Source of the DNA: Haplomitrium mnioides
Taxonomy: Eukaryota; Marchantiophyta; Haplomitriopsida; Calobryales
NCBI GenBank assembly: GCA_049999725.1
Contig: JBNGIS010020525.1
Span: 1 to 23,934, forward strand
Length of the DNA: 23,934 bases
Reading direction: 5' to 3'
Positions within the stretch are counted from its first letter, which is position 1, and the number at the start of each line of letters is the position of its first letter. Shown one piece after another: positions 10,350 through 19,586 of this stretch. Below the pieces are notes generated by a model. That model was not told where the DNA came from, made no database searches, and saw nothing but the letters and a program-made list of their open reading frames with translations. Both the position numbers and the translations under genes were made by a program.

Positions 10350-10619
10350 CTTGAATCCGCAAATCCTAGCAGAAACGTGGAGTTCTGTGAAGGCCCCAGG
10401 AGATTCCATGGAAACACGGCGTCTCCGGAGCGATTCGCGAGATTCCACGGACGATGTGGTGCTCCAAGGAGCCCGGGGATCTTCACGGGAAGTGGCGGGG
10501 CCCACAAAACTTAACAGGAATTCACCTTCCTAAGTGGGGAGCCCGATTAAGTAGGTTCCAATCCTCCTTATGACGTGGGGAGCCCGCTTAACAAGAATCC
10601 AATGAGAGTCCAACCGAGG

Positions 10620-11065
10620 AGCAAGGAGGGAACGCCCGAAAAGGCGATCTATCGTGGGTCCGGTCAAAGGAAAACAAAAGGGTGCCGAAGGGGTTACTTA
10701 GCGCAGATCTGACCGGAGGAGAACCAAGGAAGTCGAAAGGAGGATGAATCACTGGTCTAGTCAAACGAAGAGCAATTAATGATGAAAAGGCGACCTATCA
10801 ATGATCTAGTCAGGCGAAGAGCAGGTGTGCCGAAAAGGTGATTCATTACAAGTCGTCCAACGGGAAGAAAGAGGTGAGCCAGAAGGGCAATATGTCGACG
10901 ATCCAACTGGGAGAGAGGAAAGATGCACCGAAAAGGTGACTTATCGAAGAACCGGACAGCAAGGTGGGATCGGCTGGAAAGGCAATTTAGCGCAAAACTG
11001 ACCCAAAGAAGAGGCAAGCAACGCCAAAAACATGATTTGTCGCAGATTCGGCAAGACCAAGGGGA
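10620..11065 (+). repeat. Nine-unit 48-49 bp degenerate tandem array (5' LTR)
   Basis: A core close to GCCGAAAAGGxGAxxTATC recurs with starts near 10637, 10686, 10734, 10783, 10831, 10880, 10929, 10975 and 11024. Spacings are 49, 48, 49, 48, 49, 49, 46 and 49. Each unit continues with a GATC.G.TC-like segment and a GAAGAG-like segment. Units differ by tens of percent from each other, but unit by unit they match the copy in the 3' LTR, so the array predates this insertion. Confidence 0.85.
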
Positions 11066-11269
11066 AAGTTTGACGGGGGACGATTGTGGTGTTCGAAAGT
11101 TTGACAGTGTTTCTTTGGGCTCTTTTGTCGTTCTTACAACGAGCGCGATGACAAGTTGGCAAAGGAAGCATCGGGCGTTGTTGTTCTTATAACGAGAGAA
11201 TTCTGAAATGGCGACATTGACACAGTTCTTACTCGGCGAAGGGAAGAAATTACGGATGACGTGGCATCT

Positions 11270-11660
11270 ACGGATGGTCAGGGGGCAACCTCGGAAGAGG
11301 GTCAACGCGACGGTCCGCCTACCCCTTTATGGAGCGGCGTCTGACGGCGGCCTTCGGATGACGTGGCACCCTAAGGAGCTCGGAGGAGATTCAGTGGGTC
11401 AACTTCGGAAGAAAGTCAGCCCGACGGTCCGCCTACCCCTTTGCGGGGCTGCGTCAGACGGCGCTCTTTGGATGATGTGGCGACTCCGGGAGCCTCAAGC
11501 AAGTCAGAGGATACGCGGTAGCATATGGGAGCCCGTCGGGCCTTGGGCCACAAGTAGGTCAACTTCGAAAGAGGGGGTCAGCGCGACGGTCCGCCTACCC
11601 CTTTGCGGGGTGGTGTCAGACACTGGGGCCTCGGATGACATGGCACTTGGAGGAGTCACT
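11270..11660 (+). repeat. Three GC-rich repeat units with inverted arms (5' LTR)
   Basis: Each unit contains (G)GTCAACTTCGGAAGA-like sequence, then CGACGGTCCGCCTACCCCTT, then a GCGG-rich segment and GATGACGTGGC. The 33-nt segments 11313-11345, 11427-11459 and 11589-11621 begin GTCC and end GAC, with CCCC...GGGG inside, and could fold as stem-loops. Spacings are 114 and 162 bp, identical to those in the 3' LTR. Related to the expanded array at 716-2130. Confidence 0.8.
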
Positions 11661-11921
11661 TGGGATATTCGGGAGAATCTGCAGAGATTCCGTGGACTAG
11701 GGCCTGCGAGGCGCTTTGAAACTTTGTTCCGAGGAACCGTTTGGACTTGGATCCACGGGAATCTACGGAATCTCAGCCCGCAAGATTCCTCGGACTCCCC
11801 GTTGAAGTTATCGTTGTACTTGGCTTTTCCCAACCAACCGACAGGACACGCGACACGCTCTTCTTTTCCATTGTAATGGGAATAACGACCTCGTGAGACA
11901 CGCGTCGTCACCTCCCATTCC

Positions 11922-12476
11922 GAGCCAACGAGATTAACGACCTCTCTTCAAAACGGGCTCGAGGGATCAACGCTCGGGGCTTTACATCGGGGGCCTCCGA
12001 TTTTGTTCAGGTTGATGCACGAGCGATTTAAGGACACGACAACGACCTCAAGACAAGGGAATCGCAATGAGGTAAGGTAAGAGGAAGAATTCGATGAGAA
12101 GCTGCGTGAAGTGGGTGAACTAGCTCTGGGGGCAAGTGGGGGCTCGGAAGTGGGCTGGAGGGGCACTGACAATCGCTGAGTGAGGAGCTATAGAGGCTTG
12201 GGTGATCTAGATGAACTCGTCCCCGTAAGTGGACCAGAAGCAGAGGTGGACCGATACGTGAGCTAGAAGGAATTCTTGCTTGCTGAGAGTTCGGGAGAGG
12301 CTACCGAGTGAGGAGCTTGGAGTCGTCTTTGCATTCCTTGTGCAAGAGCATCAACCCAGAGTGTTTGGAGTACACTCTGGTGTAATTCTTCAAGTGGAGC
12401 TGAGAGCGGGGGGCTTCATTAGTTCTCGCGCACTACGGAGTAAGGCCTGTCGAGGCTCGGGGTGGAGTGGGCTACC
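11922..12476 (+). other. LTR block deleted from the 3' LTR
   Basis: The 3' LTR jumps from the base matching 11921 to that matching 12477 (junction at 21655/21656) with CC at both edges. The old LTR at about 2900-3400 contains this block, so it is ancestral and was lost from the 3' copy. No gene is supported; it includes sequence such as GTTCGGGAGAGGCTACCGAG shared with about 3190-3210. Confidence 0.85.
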
Positions 12477-13046
12477 TTCAGTCGGGAAGACTATCTCCCA
12501 GAGGTGGGGGTGAAAGAAATCCTCTTTCTAGCCTGAGGAAGTAAATTCAGGGCTTCTCATGAGGGAAGTTGAAAAACTATTTGGAGAGAGGGGTGTGTGG
12601 GTGGGAGTTGGTTGGAAGGCTGGAGGGCAGCCAAGGATTCAGAAGGGAAGTATCAGTTGGTGAAATCAGTCCACAAGGCCTTCAAGGGCTCTGTTTCTAA
12701 TGCAGTACATAGTTGGGAGTGTTTTGTGCATATGTGTATAGCTAGATTTACTTTTTGCATTTGTATTCTAGAGACATTTTAGCTTAGACTACATCAAGGT
12801 AGGTGAGCAGACCCTAGGACAGCCTTGGAGGGGGAGTCCAATCCCTTGCCACAGTTCTGATTTCCTGGGGGTAAACGCTCTCTATTTCTGAGCCTGTTGC
12901 ATAGTTAGGATAAGTTGTACCAGTTCTGTGACAACCTTGAGAGGGGGAGTCCAGTCCTCTTGTATTGTTCATTGGTGCATGTCACAAGCACATTTCTGCC
13001 CCAAAGCACAAATAAGATAGCAAGGTCTGAGTCATTGGGCCCTTGG

Positions 13047-13052
13047 AATAAA
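13047..13052 (+). promoter_or_regulatory. Candidate polyadenylation signal AATAAA
   Basis: AATAAA in the 5' LTR, conserved at 22250-22255 in the 3' LTR and about 255 bp before each LTR end. It fits a 3'-end-processing signal in R, but no transcript evidence is available. Confidence 0.3.
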
Positions 13053-13308
13053 GTGAAGGAATTACACAAAGAACAGTTAAGGGTTATGAATGTGGACCTG
13101 GGGGTTGTATGAATGACTGACTTGAGTGCAACCAGAAGAGAGTGAGTGGTGTGCTAGAGGCTTGGAAGGAAAAGGAGAATCCTTAAGGCCTCAAAGTGTT
13201 AGCTGGCAAGGAGCCATCTTAGAAAAGAACCTGAAAGCCCTGAATCTATCCTCCCCTGCCTTCAAAGCAACATCTGAAAAGGTTAATGCTCAGAATAGAG
13301 AAGTGACA

Positions 13309-13450
13309 TGAATTTTTGATGCTAGAAGGAGGGCCAAAGGTTTGGAGAAACCTGAGACAAACCCAAACCAGAGACACCACTTTGTGCACTTGAGACTCAA
13401 GTCAACCTGTGAGAAGGCCATTCCGAGAAAAAGAGCCACTAGAAGTGAGT
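13309..13450 (+). other. Leader between 5' LTR and gag; primer site unclear
   Basis: The bases right after the LTR (TGAATTTTTGATGCTAGAAG) should include the tRNA primer-binding site. I do not recognise a match to initiator-Met or another common plant tRNA 3' end, and a TGG start is lacking, perhaps through mutation. No ORF of note. Confidence 0.4.
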
Positions 13451-14333
13451 ATGTTGAGGAAGAGTGGCGGAAAGAAGAAACTTTCGGGTGGAAGTAGCAG
13501 TGGCCAGTGGGATGGCCAATCATGTACCTCCTTCTAGGCTTTGGGGAAGATTCAAGTACATGTCCTTCAAGGGACACCCAAACGATGACCCATATGCCTG
13601 GCTGGATGACTTGAAAAACATTGGAGCAGCAAATTAGGAAGCCCATGTAAAGATTGGGATTCTGCTAGCAGTTTTGAAGGGAGAAGCTCAGCCCTGGTAC
13701 AAGGTTCTGCCAGATAATGTTAAGTGGGACTGGCATGCATTCAAAGCGGCCTTCATAGCAGAATTTCGAGGGATCAGAGAAGAGACGGAAGCACTGATCA
13801 AGATGGATCAGCTCTGAATGAAGAAGAAGGAGTCCTTGAGGAAATTCCTCCATCATTTCAAGAAGGTGGCGTTGAAGCTGAACCCGCTAGCCACTGACGA
13901 GATGCTCATGGCGTGGTTCCTGACAGCACTACCAAGAGGAATTAAGACCTGGGTGTGCCAAACAGATCCACAGACTCTAGAGGAAACATTCAATGCAGCC
14001 CAATCCCATGTCAAGGCTGCAATCACCAATTCCCGTAGGAAGTCACGGGCAAAGTACGACTCTAATGATTCTTCAAACACCTCAGACAATGACGAGGAGA
14101 CAGATCAGAGTTCCGAGTCCTCCTTGAAAGGCAAGAATGAGTCAAGCAGTAGCAGCTCAGAGGAGGACTGGTTAGCCAGGAAGAAGAAGAAGAAGAAGGA
14201 CTTGAAGAAGAAGAAGAAGCAGACCAAGGAGATCAGTCATCGCAAGGGCGCCAGCAAAGGGAGGTACAAGAAAGCTAAACCCAAACCCGAGACAAGCAGA
14301 AAGCCAGGTGGAGGGATCGAATTGAGGAGCTGA
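13451..14333 (+). pseudogene. Element F gag (capsid part)
   Basis: Gag forms the cytoplasmic particle in which reverse transcription occurs. One frame runs from ATG 13512 to 14333 with a TAG (13635) and a TGA (13815). It shows the retrotransposon gag pattern: FKGHPNDDPYAWLDDL, then EAQPWYKVL, WDWHAFKAAFIAEFR, and LRKFLHHFKKVALKL with TALPRGIKTWV. A Ser/Asp/Glu-rich stretch and a long Lys run (about 14178-14220) follow, perhaps a nuclear signal. The original start may be ATG 13451 (MLRKSGGKKKLSGGSSSGQW), which now lies in a different frame and ends at about 13537, implying a one-base shift. After about 14300 the protein continues in another frame. Confidence 0.85.
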
Positions 14334-14866
14334 GCGCCAAGATGGAGGCAATGAACATCCTCTTGGCTGGAATCAAACCAGAGGGCAGGTCTCTGCCAAC
14401 CCAAAGAGTTGGAGTCTGGTGCGTCAGATGCAAGCAGCACGGACACTCCCCACAGGAATGTCCAAACGACAATAATGCTATGCATTATGTGAGAGAGGAA
14501 GCACTAGAGTATGTGAGAGAGGAGGTAGAATATGTCATGGAGGAGGCCCCAGAAACAGTGTATTAAATCAGCGGGGGACCTCGGACAATTCTGAGCAGGT
14601 CTGTAGGAGGGAACACAAGGCCTATGAATCAGTAGGCTACCAATCGGCCTCCCAAGACAACCATCATGGTCTGTTGGAATTGTGGCCAACCTGGCCACAT
14701 TTCATCCAATTGTTCGAAGCCACGGAAGAGCGGTTATGGCCAACCACCTCCCATGTGCTTCCAATGCAAGAAGGAGGGGCATGTGGTGGTGAATTGCCCA
14801 AACCGAAGGCCCGATGCTCCTCCTGGACTAAGCGCAAATCCTCCTCCCCCGAAATTGTCAATCTAA
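14305..14866 (+). pseudogene. Element F gag C-terminus with three CCHC zinc knuckles
   Basis: The nucleocapsid part that binds genomic RNA. Frame 14305-14866 carries RIEELSAKMEAMN, then knuckle 1 CVRCKQHGHSPQEC, a repeated YVREE-type acidic segment, stops at 14564 (TAA) and 14633 (TAG), then knuckle 2 CWNCGQPGHISSNC and knuckle 3 CFQCKKEGHVVVNC. All three keep CX2CX4HX4C spacing. Three knuckles, split two plus one by about 60 codons, is more than the usual one or two. A frame change near 14840 leads into the protease region. Confidence 0.88.
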
Positions 14867-16134
14867 TCACCTTGGAGATGGAGGAGGAAGTCGAATTGCC
14901 GAGCTGGGAGACTCCCACTCTCGAGGATTTTTTTCGGGTGGTGACTAGGGCAAGGGTGAAGGCAAAGAAGAGAAGCCAAAAGAAGTCTGAGCGAAGAGCC
15001 CAGAAGAGGGTGGCTCAAGCAACCTCACCACGCAATGATTTTGATTATCGGAGGGATAATCTGAAATGGTTCTACCCGGAGCAACAAGACCAAGTGAGGC
15101 AACAATTGGAGGCTTTGGAGGCTCTGGAACAAGAGCAAGTAGTAGAAGAGACCTTCAATGAGGTCCGGAAGCAGCAGGGAGGGACCCAGGAGGCACAGGA
15201 AAGGATTGCAACTGCGAAAGAGGGGACAAAGCCCAACCCCTACATCATTCAAATGGATGTGCGGGATTGCCCTATCACTGCCATAGTAGGACAACTAATC
15301 AAGGATAGCCCGCTGTATCGAAGGCAGCTCCGCGAATTGCTGATTGGAGCTAAGAGGAGAAGAAGGCTACCCAAGGTAGGAGCTTCAATAGATTTTCAAT
15401 TGATCTATGAAGACAAAGGGGCCCCTGAGATCAACATCCAGATCACAGAGTGCATATTGTTCTTAGTGCTCGTGGATGGATGGGCGGGGGTCAACATCAT
15501 GGTGGAGGAAACAGTGCATAAACTAGGATTCACGAAATTCTAGCATACAACCCGAATCATGAGGTTGGCAGATGGGTTGCGCGTAAAACCATTGGGCTCT
15601 CTTCTCCAGATTCCAACATTCATAGGGGGGAAAGAGTACAAACTAAATTATCTAGTAATGTGACCTGCTAGAGTGTCTCCATACTCGGTGTTGATTGGAA
15701 GGCCGTGGCTGTATAGGGTCCGAGTGATGCACAACTGGGGGAACTCCACACTGGTGTTCGGCCCCAAAAAAATGACAGTGCATTACGGTCCTGTCCCTCA
15801 CCTGGGGGAAACACAATCAGAAGCAGAATACGATAGTGAGTGGTCCGAGGAAGAGGATGATTCGGAGTACCACTCCTGGGTGCAATTGGTGAGTGAAGCG
15901 ATAGAAGAGGATCTGTTGGAGGAGGGTGTGGTGTTTGTCAACCAAATCAAATTATCCACCTGTAACGAACCAGAGCACCAGTGGAGGAATTTCACGGAAG
16001 ATCAGGCCAGTGGTGAGGACACCATGATTCAGAGGGAAGAGAAGTCTGAAGTGTCTCATTCGATGAAGAAAGCGGACACGGAGGAGCCCGAAGAAGCTCT
16101 GCGGGAGCAGAGGGAGTGCAACTGGCAATTCTAA
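14840..16134 (+). pseudogene. Element F protease region
   Basis: The aspartic protease would cleave the Gag-Pol polyprotein. The frame starts around 14840 with a basic linker (KAKKRSQKKSERRAQKR) and a Gln/Glu-rich stretch, then reaches VLVDGWAGVNIM at about 15466-15501. Related elements have D-G/S-G here, so the Trp in DGWAG probably replaces Gly next to the catalytic Asp. Stops occur at 15541 (TAG) and 15661 (TGA). The flap/second half is visible as SVLIGRPWLYRVRV and MHNWGNSTLVFG. An acidic linker follows to a TAA ending 16134. Confidence 0.8.
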
Positions 16135-18050
16135 TGTCAACAGAGGACCACCGGGGATGGAATGAGATGGGAGTGGTGCGAGAGGCCCAACACAAGCAAC
16201 TGGTGGTCCAAGAAGGACACACCTTCTACGTAAGCTCTCAATTGCCCAAGGAAGCGGAGCAGACCCTCACCAATCTTCTACACAATTTCAGTGACGCCTT
16301 TGCATGGAGTCACGTAGATCTGAAGGGAGTCCCAAGAGAATTGGAGGAGCATCGGATCGACCTGGAGCCCACAACGATCCCAGTATGATAGAGGAAATAT
16401 CGGATGAATCCTCGATTCTCCCTGCTGGTGAAGGAGGAGATAGACAAACTCCTAGAAGCTGATTTTATCTACCCTATTCTCAACAACGAGTGGGTGTCTC
16501 CCTTTGTAGTGGTGCTGGTGCGTAAGAAGGTGGGACAGGATGGGGAGGAGAAAATTTGAGTGTGCCAAGATTTTTGAAAACTAAATGAGGTCACGAAGAA
16601 GGACCACTATCCATTGCCTTTCACAAATGGGGTGCTGGACTTGGTGGCAGGACAGGAGGTGTACATTTTCCTTGATGGGTACTCTGGATACAACAAGATC
16701 TAGATCAAGGAAAAAGATCAGCTCAAAACAGCATTCACCACGGATTGGGGGGTGTTTGCTTTCAAGAGGATGCCATTTGGTTTGTGCAACGCACCAAGTA
16801 CCCTCCAACGGATGATGATGAACATCTTCCACAACTACCTCAAGAAATTCATGGAGGTGTTCATCGACGATTTCATGGTGTATGGCAAGCTGGAAGACCA
16901 CGAGCGGGATGTGAGGCTCACCCTTCAGAGGTGCAGAGAGACGGGGCTGAGGTTGCACCCAGGCAAATGCTTCTTCGGGGTAAAGGAAGGGATACTCCTC
17001 GGACACCGAATTTCAAACAAAGGAATTGAGATGGATCAAGAGAAGATCACCAACTGGTTGAACGTGGCATTTCCTACCAATCTGAAGGAGGTGCAAGGCT
17101 TCCTGGGGTGTGTTGGATACTACAGAAGATTCATCGACCAATTCGCCTCAGTGGCTCTGCCTCTGTGAAATGCACCAAGTACCCTCCAACGGATGATGAT
17201 GAACATCTTCCACAACTACCTCAAGAAATTCCTAGAGGTGTTCATCAACGATTTTGTGGTGTATGCCAAGCTGGAAGACCACGAGCGGGATGTGAGGCTC
17301 ACCCTTCAGAGGTGCAGAGAGATGGGGTTGAGGTTGCACCCAGGCAAATGCTTCTTCGGGGTAAAGGAGGGGATACTCCTCGGACACCGAATTTCAAACA
17401 AAGGAATTGAGATGGATCAAGAGAAGATCACCAACTGGTTAAACGTGGCATTTCCTACCAATCTAAAGGAGGTGCAAGGCTTCTTGGGGTGTGTTGGATA
17501 CTACAGAAGATTCATCGACCAATTCGCCTCAGTGGCTCTGCCCCTCACTCAAATGACCAAGGGGGGTAACACATTTGAGGCCACTCCAGAAAGACTGACG
17601 AGCTTCAGGGAGTTGAAGAAGAGATTGGCAAGTGCCCCTATGTTGATCCCTGCCAACTGGGGGGAGGACTTTCATATGATGATCGACGTGTTTGGGTTTT
17701 GCATTGGAGCAGTGCTATCCTAGGTGGATGAGAAGGGACGCGATCATCCCATCTACTACACCAACATGCTACTAGCACTAGAAGAGAAGAACTACTCTGC
17801 AATAGATCGAGAAGCACTAGGAATCATCTATGCCCTGAAGAAGTTCAGGCATTATTTGTTGCAGCATAAGATGATCTTCCATACTAACCACAATGCGCTC
17901 AAGTACATGGTGAACAAACCAGACTTCACCAGGCGGATTGTAAGGTGGGTGCTTCTCTTGCAAGAGTTTAACTTTGAGGTCAGGATCAAGCCTGGAAAGA
18001 AGCATAGCAGTGCAGACTTCATCTCTAGGATTGCTGGACCTGTCAGCTAG
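16116..18050 (+). pseudogene. Element F reverse transcriptase and RNase H
   Basis: One frame spans 16116-18050. Pre-RT part: FSDAFAWSHVDLKGVPRE and EHRIDL. RT: RKYRMNPRFSLLVKEEIDKL, KLNEVTKKDHYPLPF, FLDGYSGYN, FAFKRMPFGLCNAPSTLQR and catalytic FIDDFMVYG (about 16860-16886). A second, duplicated copy of the core follows with FINDFVVYA. RNase H starts near MMIDVFGFCIGAVL, then REALGIIYALKKFRHYLL, TNHNALKYM (Asp expected, Asn found) and SADFISRI. Stops: TGA 16386, TAG 16389, TGA 16557, TGA 16575, TAG 16701, TGA 17166, TAG 17721. A further ~55 codons continue after 18050 (EVGDEFLDEDLF to about 18209) before the frame changes. Confidence 0.92.
16785..17546 (+). repeat. In-frame 381-bp tandem duplication of RT core
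   Basis: Copy 1 is 16785-17165 and copy 2 is 17166-17546, each 381 bp (127 codons), directly adjacent. Both run from the NAPSTLQRMMMNIFHNYL segment to SVALPL. By hand count they differ at about 17 positions (about 95-96% identity). Copy 1 keeps FIDD; copy 2 reads FIND. The junction codon is TGA where copy 1 has TGC. Confidence 0.95.
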
Positions 18051-18199
18051 CAAGAGGTGGGGGATGAATTCCTTGATGAGGACCTGTTCCAGGTGAAAAT
18101 GGGAAGGACCACGAATTACGCCCTCATCACCGAATTCCTCTACTCCGGACAACTTCCCCAAGGCAACAACAGAGAGGAGGCTGGTATGTTCCTCAAGAA

Positions 18200-19413
18200 G
18201 GTGAGCCATACCTCTTGATTAAAGGTATATTGCACAAGAGGGGGTATGACATGATGATCAGACACTGCTTAGAGCGGGATCAGTCCACAGTGGTGATGCA
18301 AGCACTCTATGGGAAGGAGACAAGAGGCCACTTTGCGGTAGACACCACCATCAAGAAGGTCCTGGATGCAGGGTATTGGTGGCCCACCTTGCACAAGGAT
18401 GTGCTTTTTTGGGTACAGAGATGTGATGCATGTCAAAGGACAGAGAGGCCTGCAAAAAATCAGCACCATCCTCTGGTGCCCATCGTTCCTCTGGCACCTT
18501 TTGAGAGTGGTGGATAGATTTCATCGGGCCAATTGCACCTTCCACTCAGAAGGGCAGCAAGTACATACTGTTGGCCATAGATTACGCCACCAAGTGGGTG
18601 GAGGCCAGAGCAACTAGGAAGGACGATGCCAAGACAGTGGCAGCCTTCCTCTACGAGTAGATGTTCTACAGGTTTGGGCCTCCTTTGGAGCTGGTCAGCG
18701 ATCAAGGGACACATTTCATCAATCAAGTAATCCGAGACCTGACTAGTATGTACATGATCAAGCACAGAAGGACCACAGCTTGCCACCCGAAAGCTAATGG
18801 CCTAACAGAGAGGGCCAATGGGATCATGGGGAAAATCTTTAGCAAGACAGTGACAGCAAACAAAGCAGATTGAGATCTCAAGCTGCTCACTGCAAACCAT
18901 GCCTACAACCTGGCTTTCAAGACCACAATGGGCCATTGACCCTATTTCTTGGTCTTTGGACAACATGCCCTAGTGCTAGTGGAGTATGAGGTGCCCACCA
19001 GAAGGTTGTTGGAGGAGAGGATGGTTGAGGAGCAGAGCAGAAGGGAGAGGCTCTATTAGTTGGAGGGCCTGGAAGAAACCAGAGAGTTAGCCCAAGGGAG
19101 GTTGGAGCACCAACAAGAGCTCAAAAAGAAGCAACATGACAAGGGGCTCAAACCAACTGACCTTCGAGAGGGAAATATAGTGTCGTTGTATGACAACAGG
19201 TTTGTGCATTTCTCGGGAAAATTACATACAAGATGGATGGGGCCATTCATTCTAAGGAAGCTCCATCAGAATGGATCAGTAGAGCTGGAGACACTGGAGG
19301 GTCACAAGTTTGCCAACAGGGTGCACTTCGATAGACTGAAGAGGTATGAGAATCAGGAGGAGAACGAAGGCCCAACTGTGACTACATCAAAGGTGCCCAA
19401 CCAGCAGAGGTAA
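18200..19413 (+). pseudogene. Element F integrase
   Basis: The zinc-binding part lies at about 18200-18517: LYGKETRGHFAVDTT, LDAGYWWPTLHKD and CDACQRTERP. Two Cys and one His are seen; the first His is probably replaced (Tyr in ALYGKE). A frame change near 18510 moves to the core: WIDFIGPIAPSTQKG (D), LVSDQGTHF (D) and NGLTERANG (E), so the DDE triad survives. Stops: TAG 18658, TGA 18871, TGA 18937, TAG 19057. The C-terminal module is LREGNIVSLYDNRF and RWMGPFILRKLH (GPF), then FDRLKRY and a short tail ending TAA at 19411-19413. No chromodomain. Confidence 0.9.
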
Positions 19414-19586
19414 GTTGTGTGTGTGTGTGTGTGTTCTGTTTGGGGGGGGGGGGGGGGGGGCATTTTGTGGGGTTGTATTGCAAGAGTTGCAGAATTCAAG
19501 CCAACAACCATTCAGCAGAGGCACCCAACAGAGTGAGGGAGAAGAAGTGTGCTCGCAGGGACGCTTCACACTTGAAAGGAGAGTTA
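19414..19586 (+). other. Spacer from pol stop to 3' LTR, with simple repeats
   Basis: The stop codon of pol sits in AG/GTAAGT, a perfect plant 5' splice-site match. Then come a TG run (19416-19434, 9.5 units) and 19 consecutive G (19442-19460), which could form quadruplex DNA or slip during replication or sequencing. No gene; ORFs through the runs are artefacts. Confidence 0.7.
19574..19583 (+). promoter_or_regulatory. Polypurine tract of element F
   Basis: GAAAGGAGAG ends three bases before the 3' LTR start at 19587. In LTR retrotransposons such a tract primes plus-strand DNA synthesis; its place supports the LTR boundary. Confidence 0.8.

Larger units (their letters stand above)
9720..13308 (+). 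repeat. 5' LTR of element F (3,589 bp)
   Basis: Starts TGTCAGCC and ends AGTGACA. It aligns throughout with 19587-22511, with three main length differences: a LINE-like insertion (10237-10332 plus duplication) present only here, a 555-bp block (11922-12476) absent from the 3' copy, and about 23 bp extra in the 3' copy near 22090. It contains a 48-bp array and a three-copy GC-rich repeat. The 222-codon ORF at 11208-11876 is a translation of those repeats and is broken in the 3' LTR, so it is not called as a gene. No clear TATA box is seen. Confidence 0.93.

Noticed and set aside
11208-11876. 222-codon ORF in the 5' LTR as a gene
   Set aside because: Its product repeats RLPLCGAASDG-like segments because it translates the three GC-rich repeats. 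The 3' LTR copy is broken, and no domain is seen.
16785-17546. The RT repeat as a CRISPR-like or regulatory direct repeat
   Set aside because: Only two long copies, in frame, encoding the same RT segment; a simple tandem duplication explains it.
17817-18209. 130-codon minus-strand ORF opposite RNase H
   Set aside because: Antisense shadow of the RNase H and linker coding sequence, which has recognisable motifs on the plus strand.
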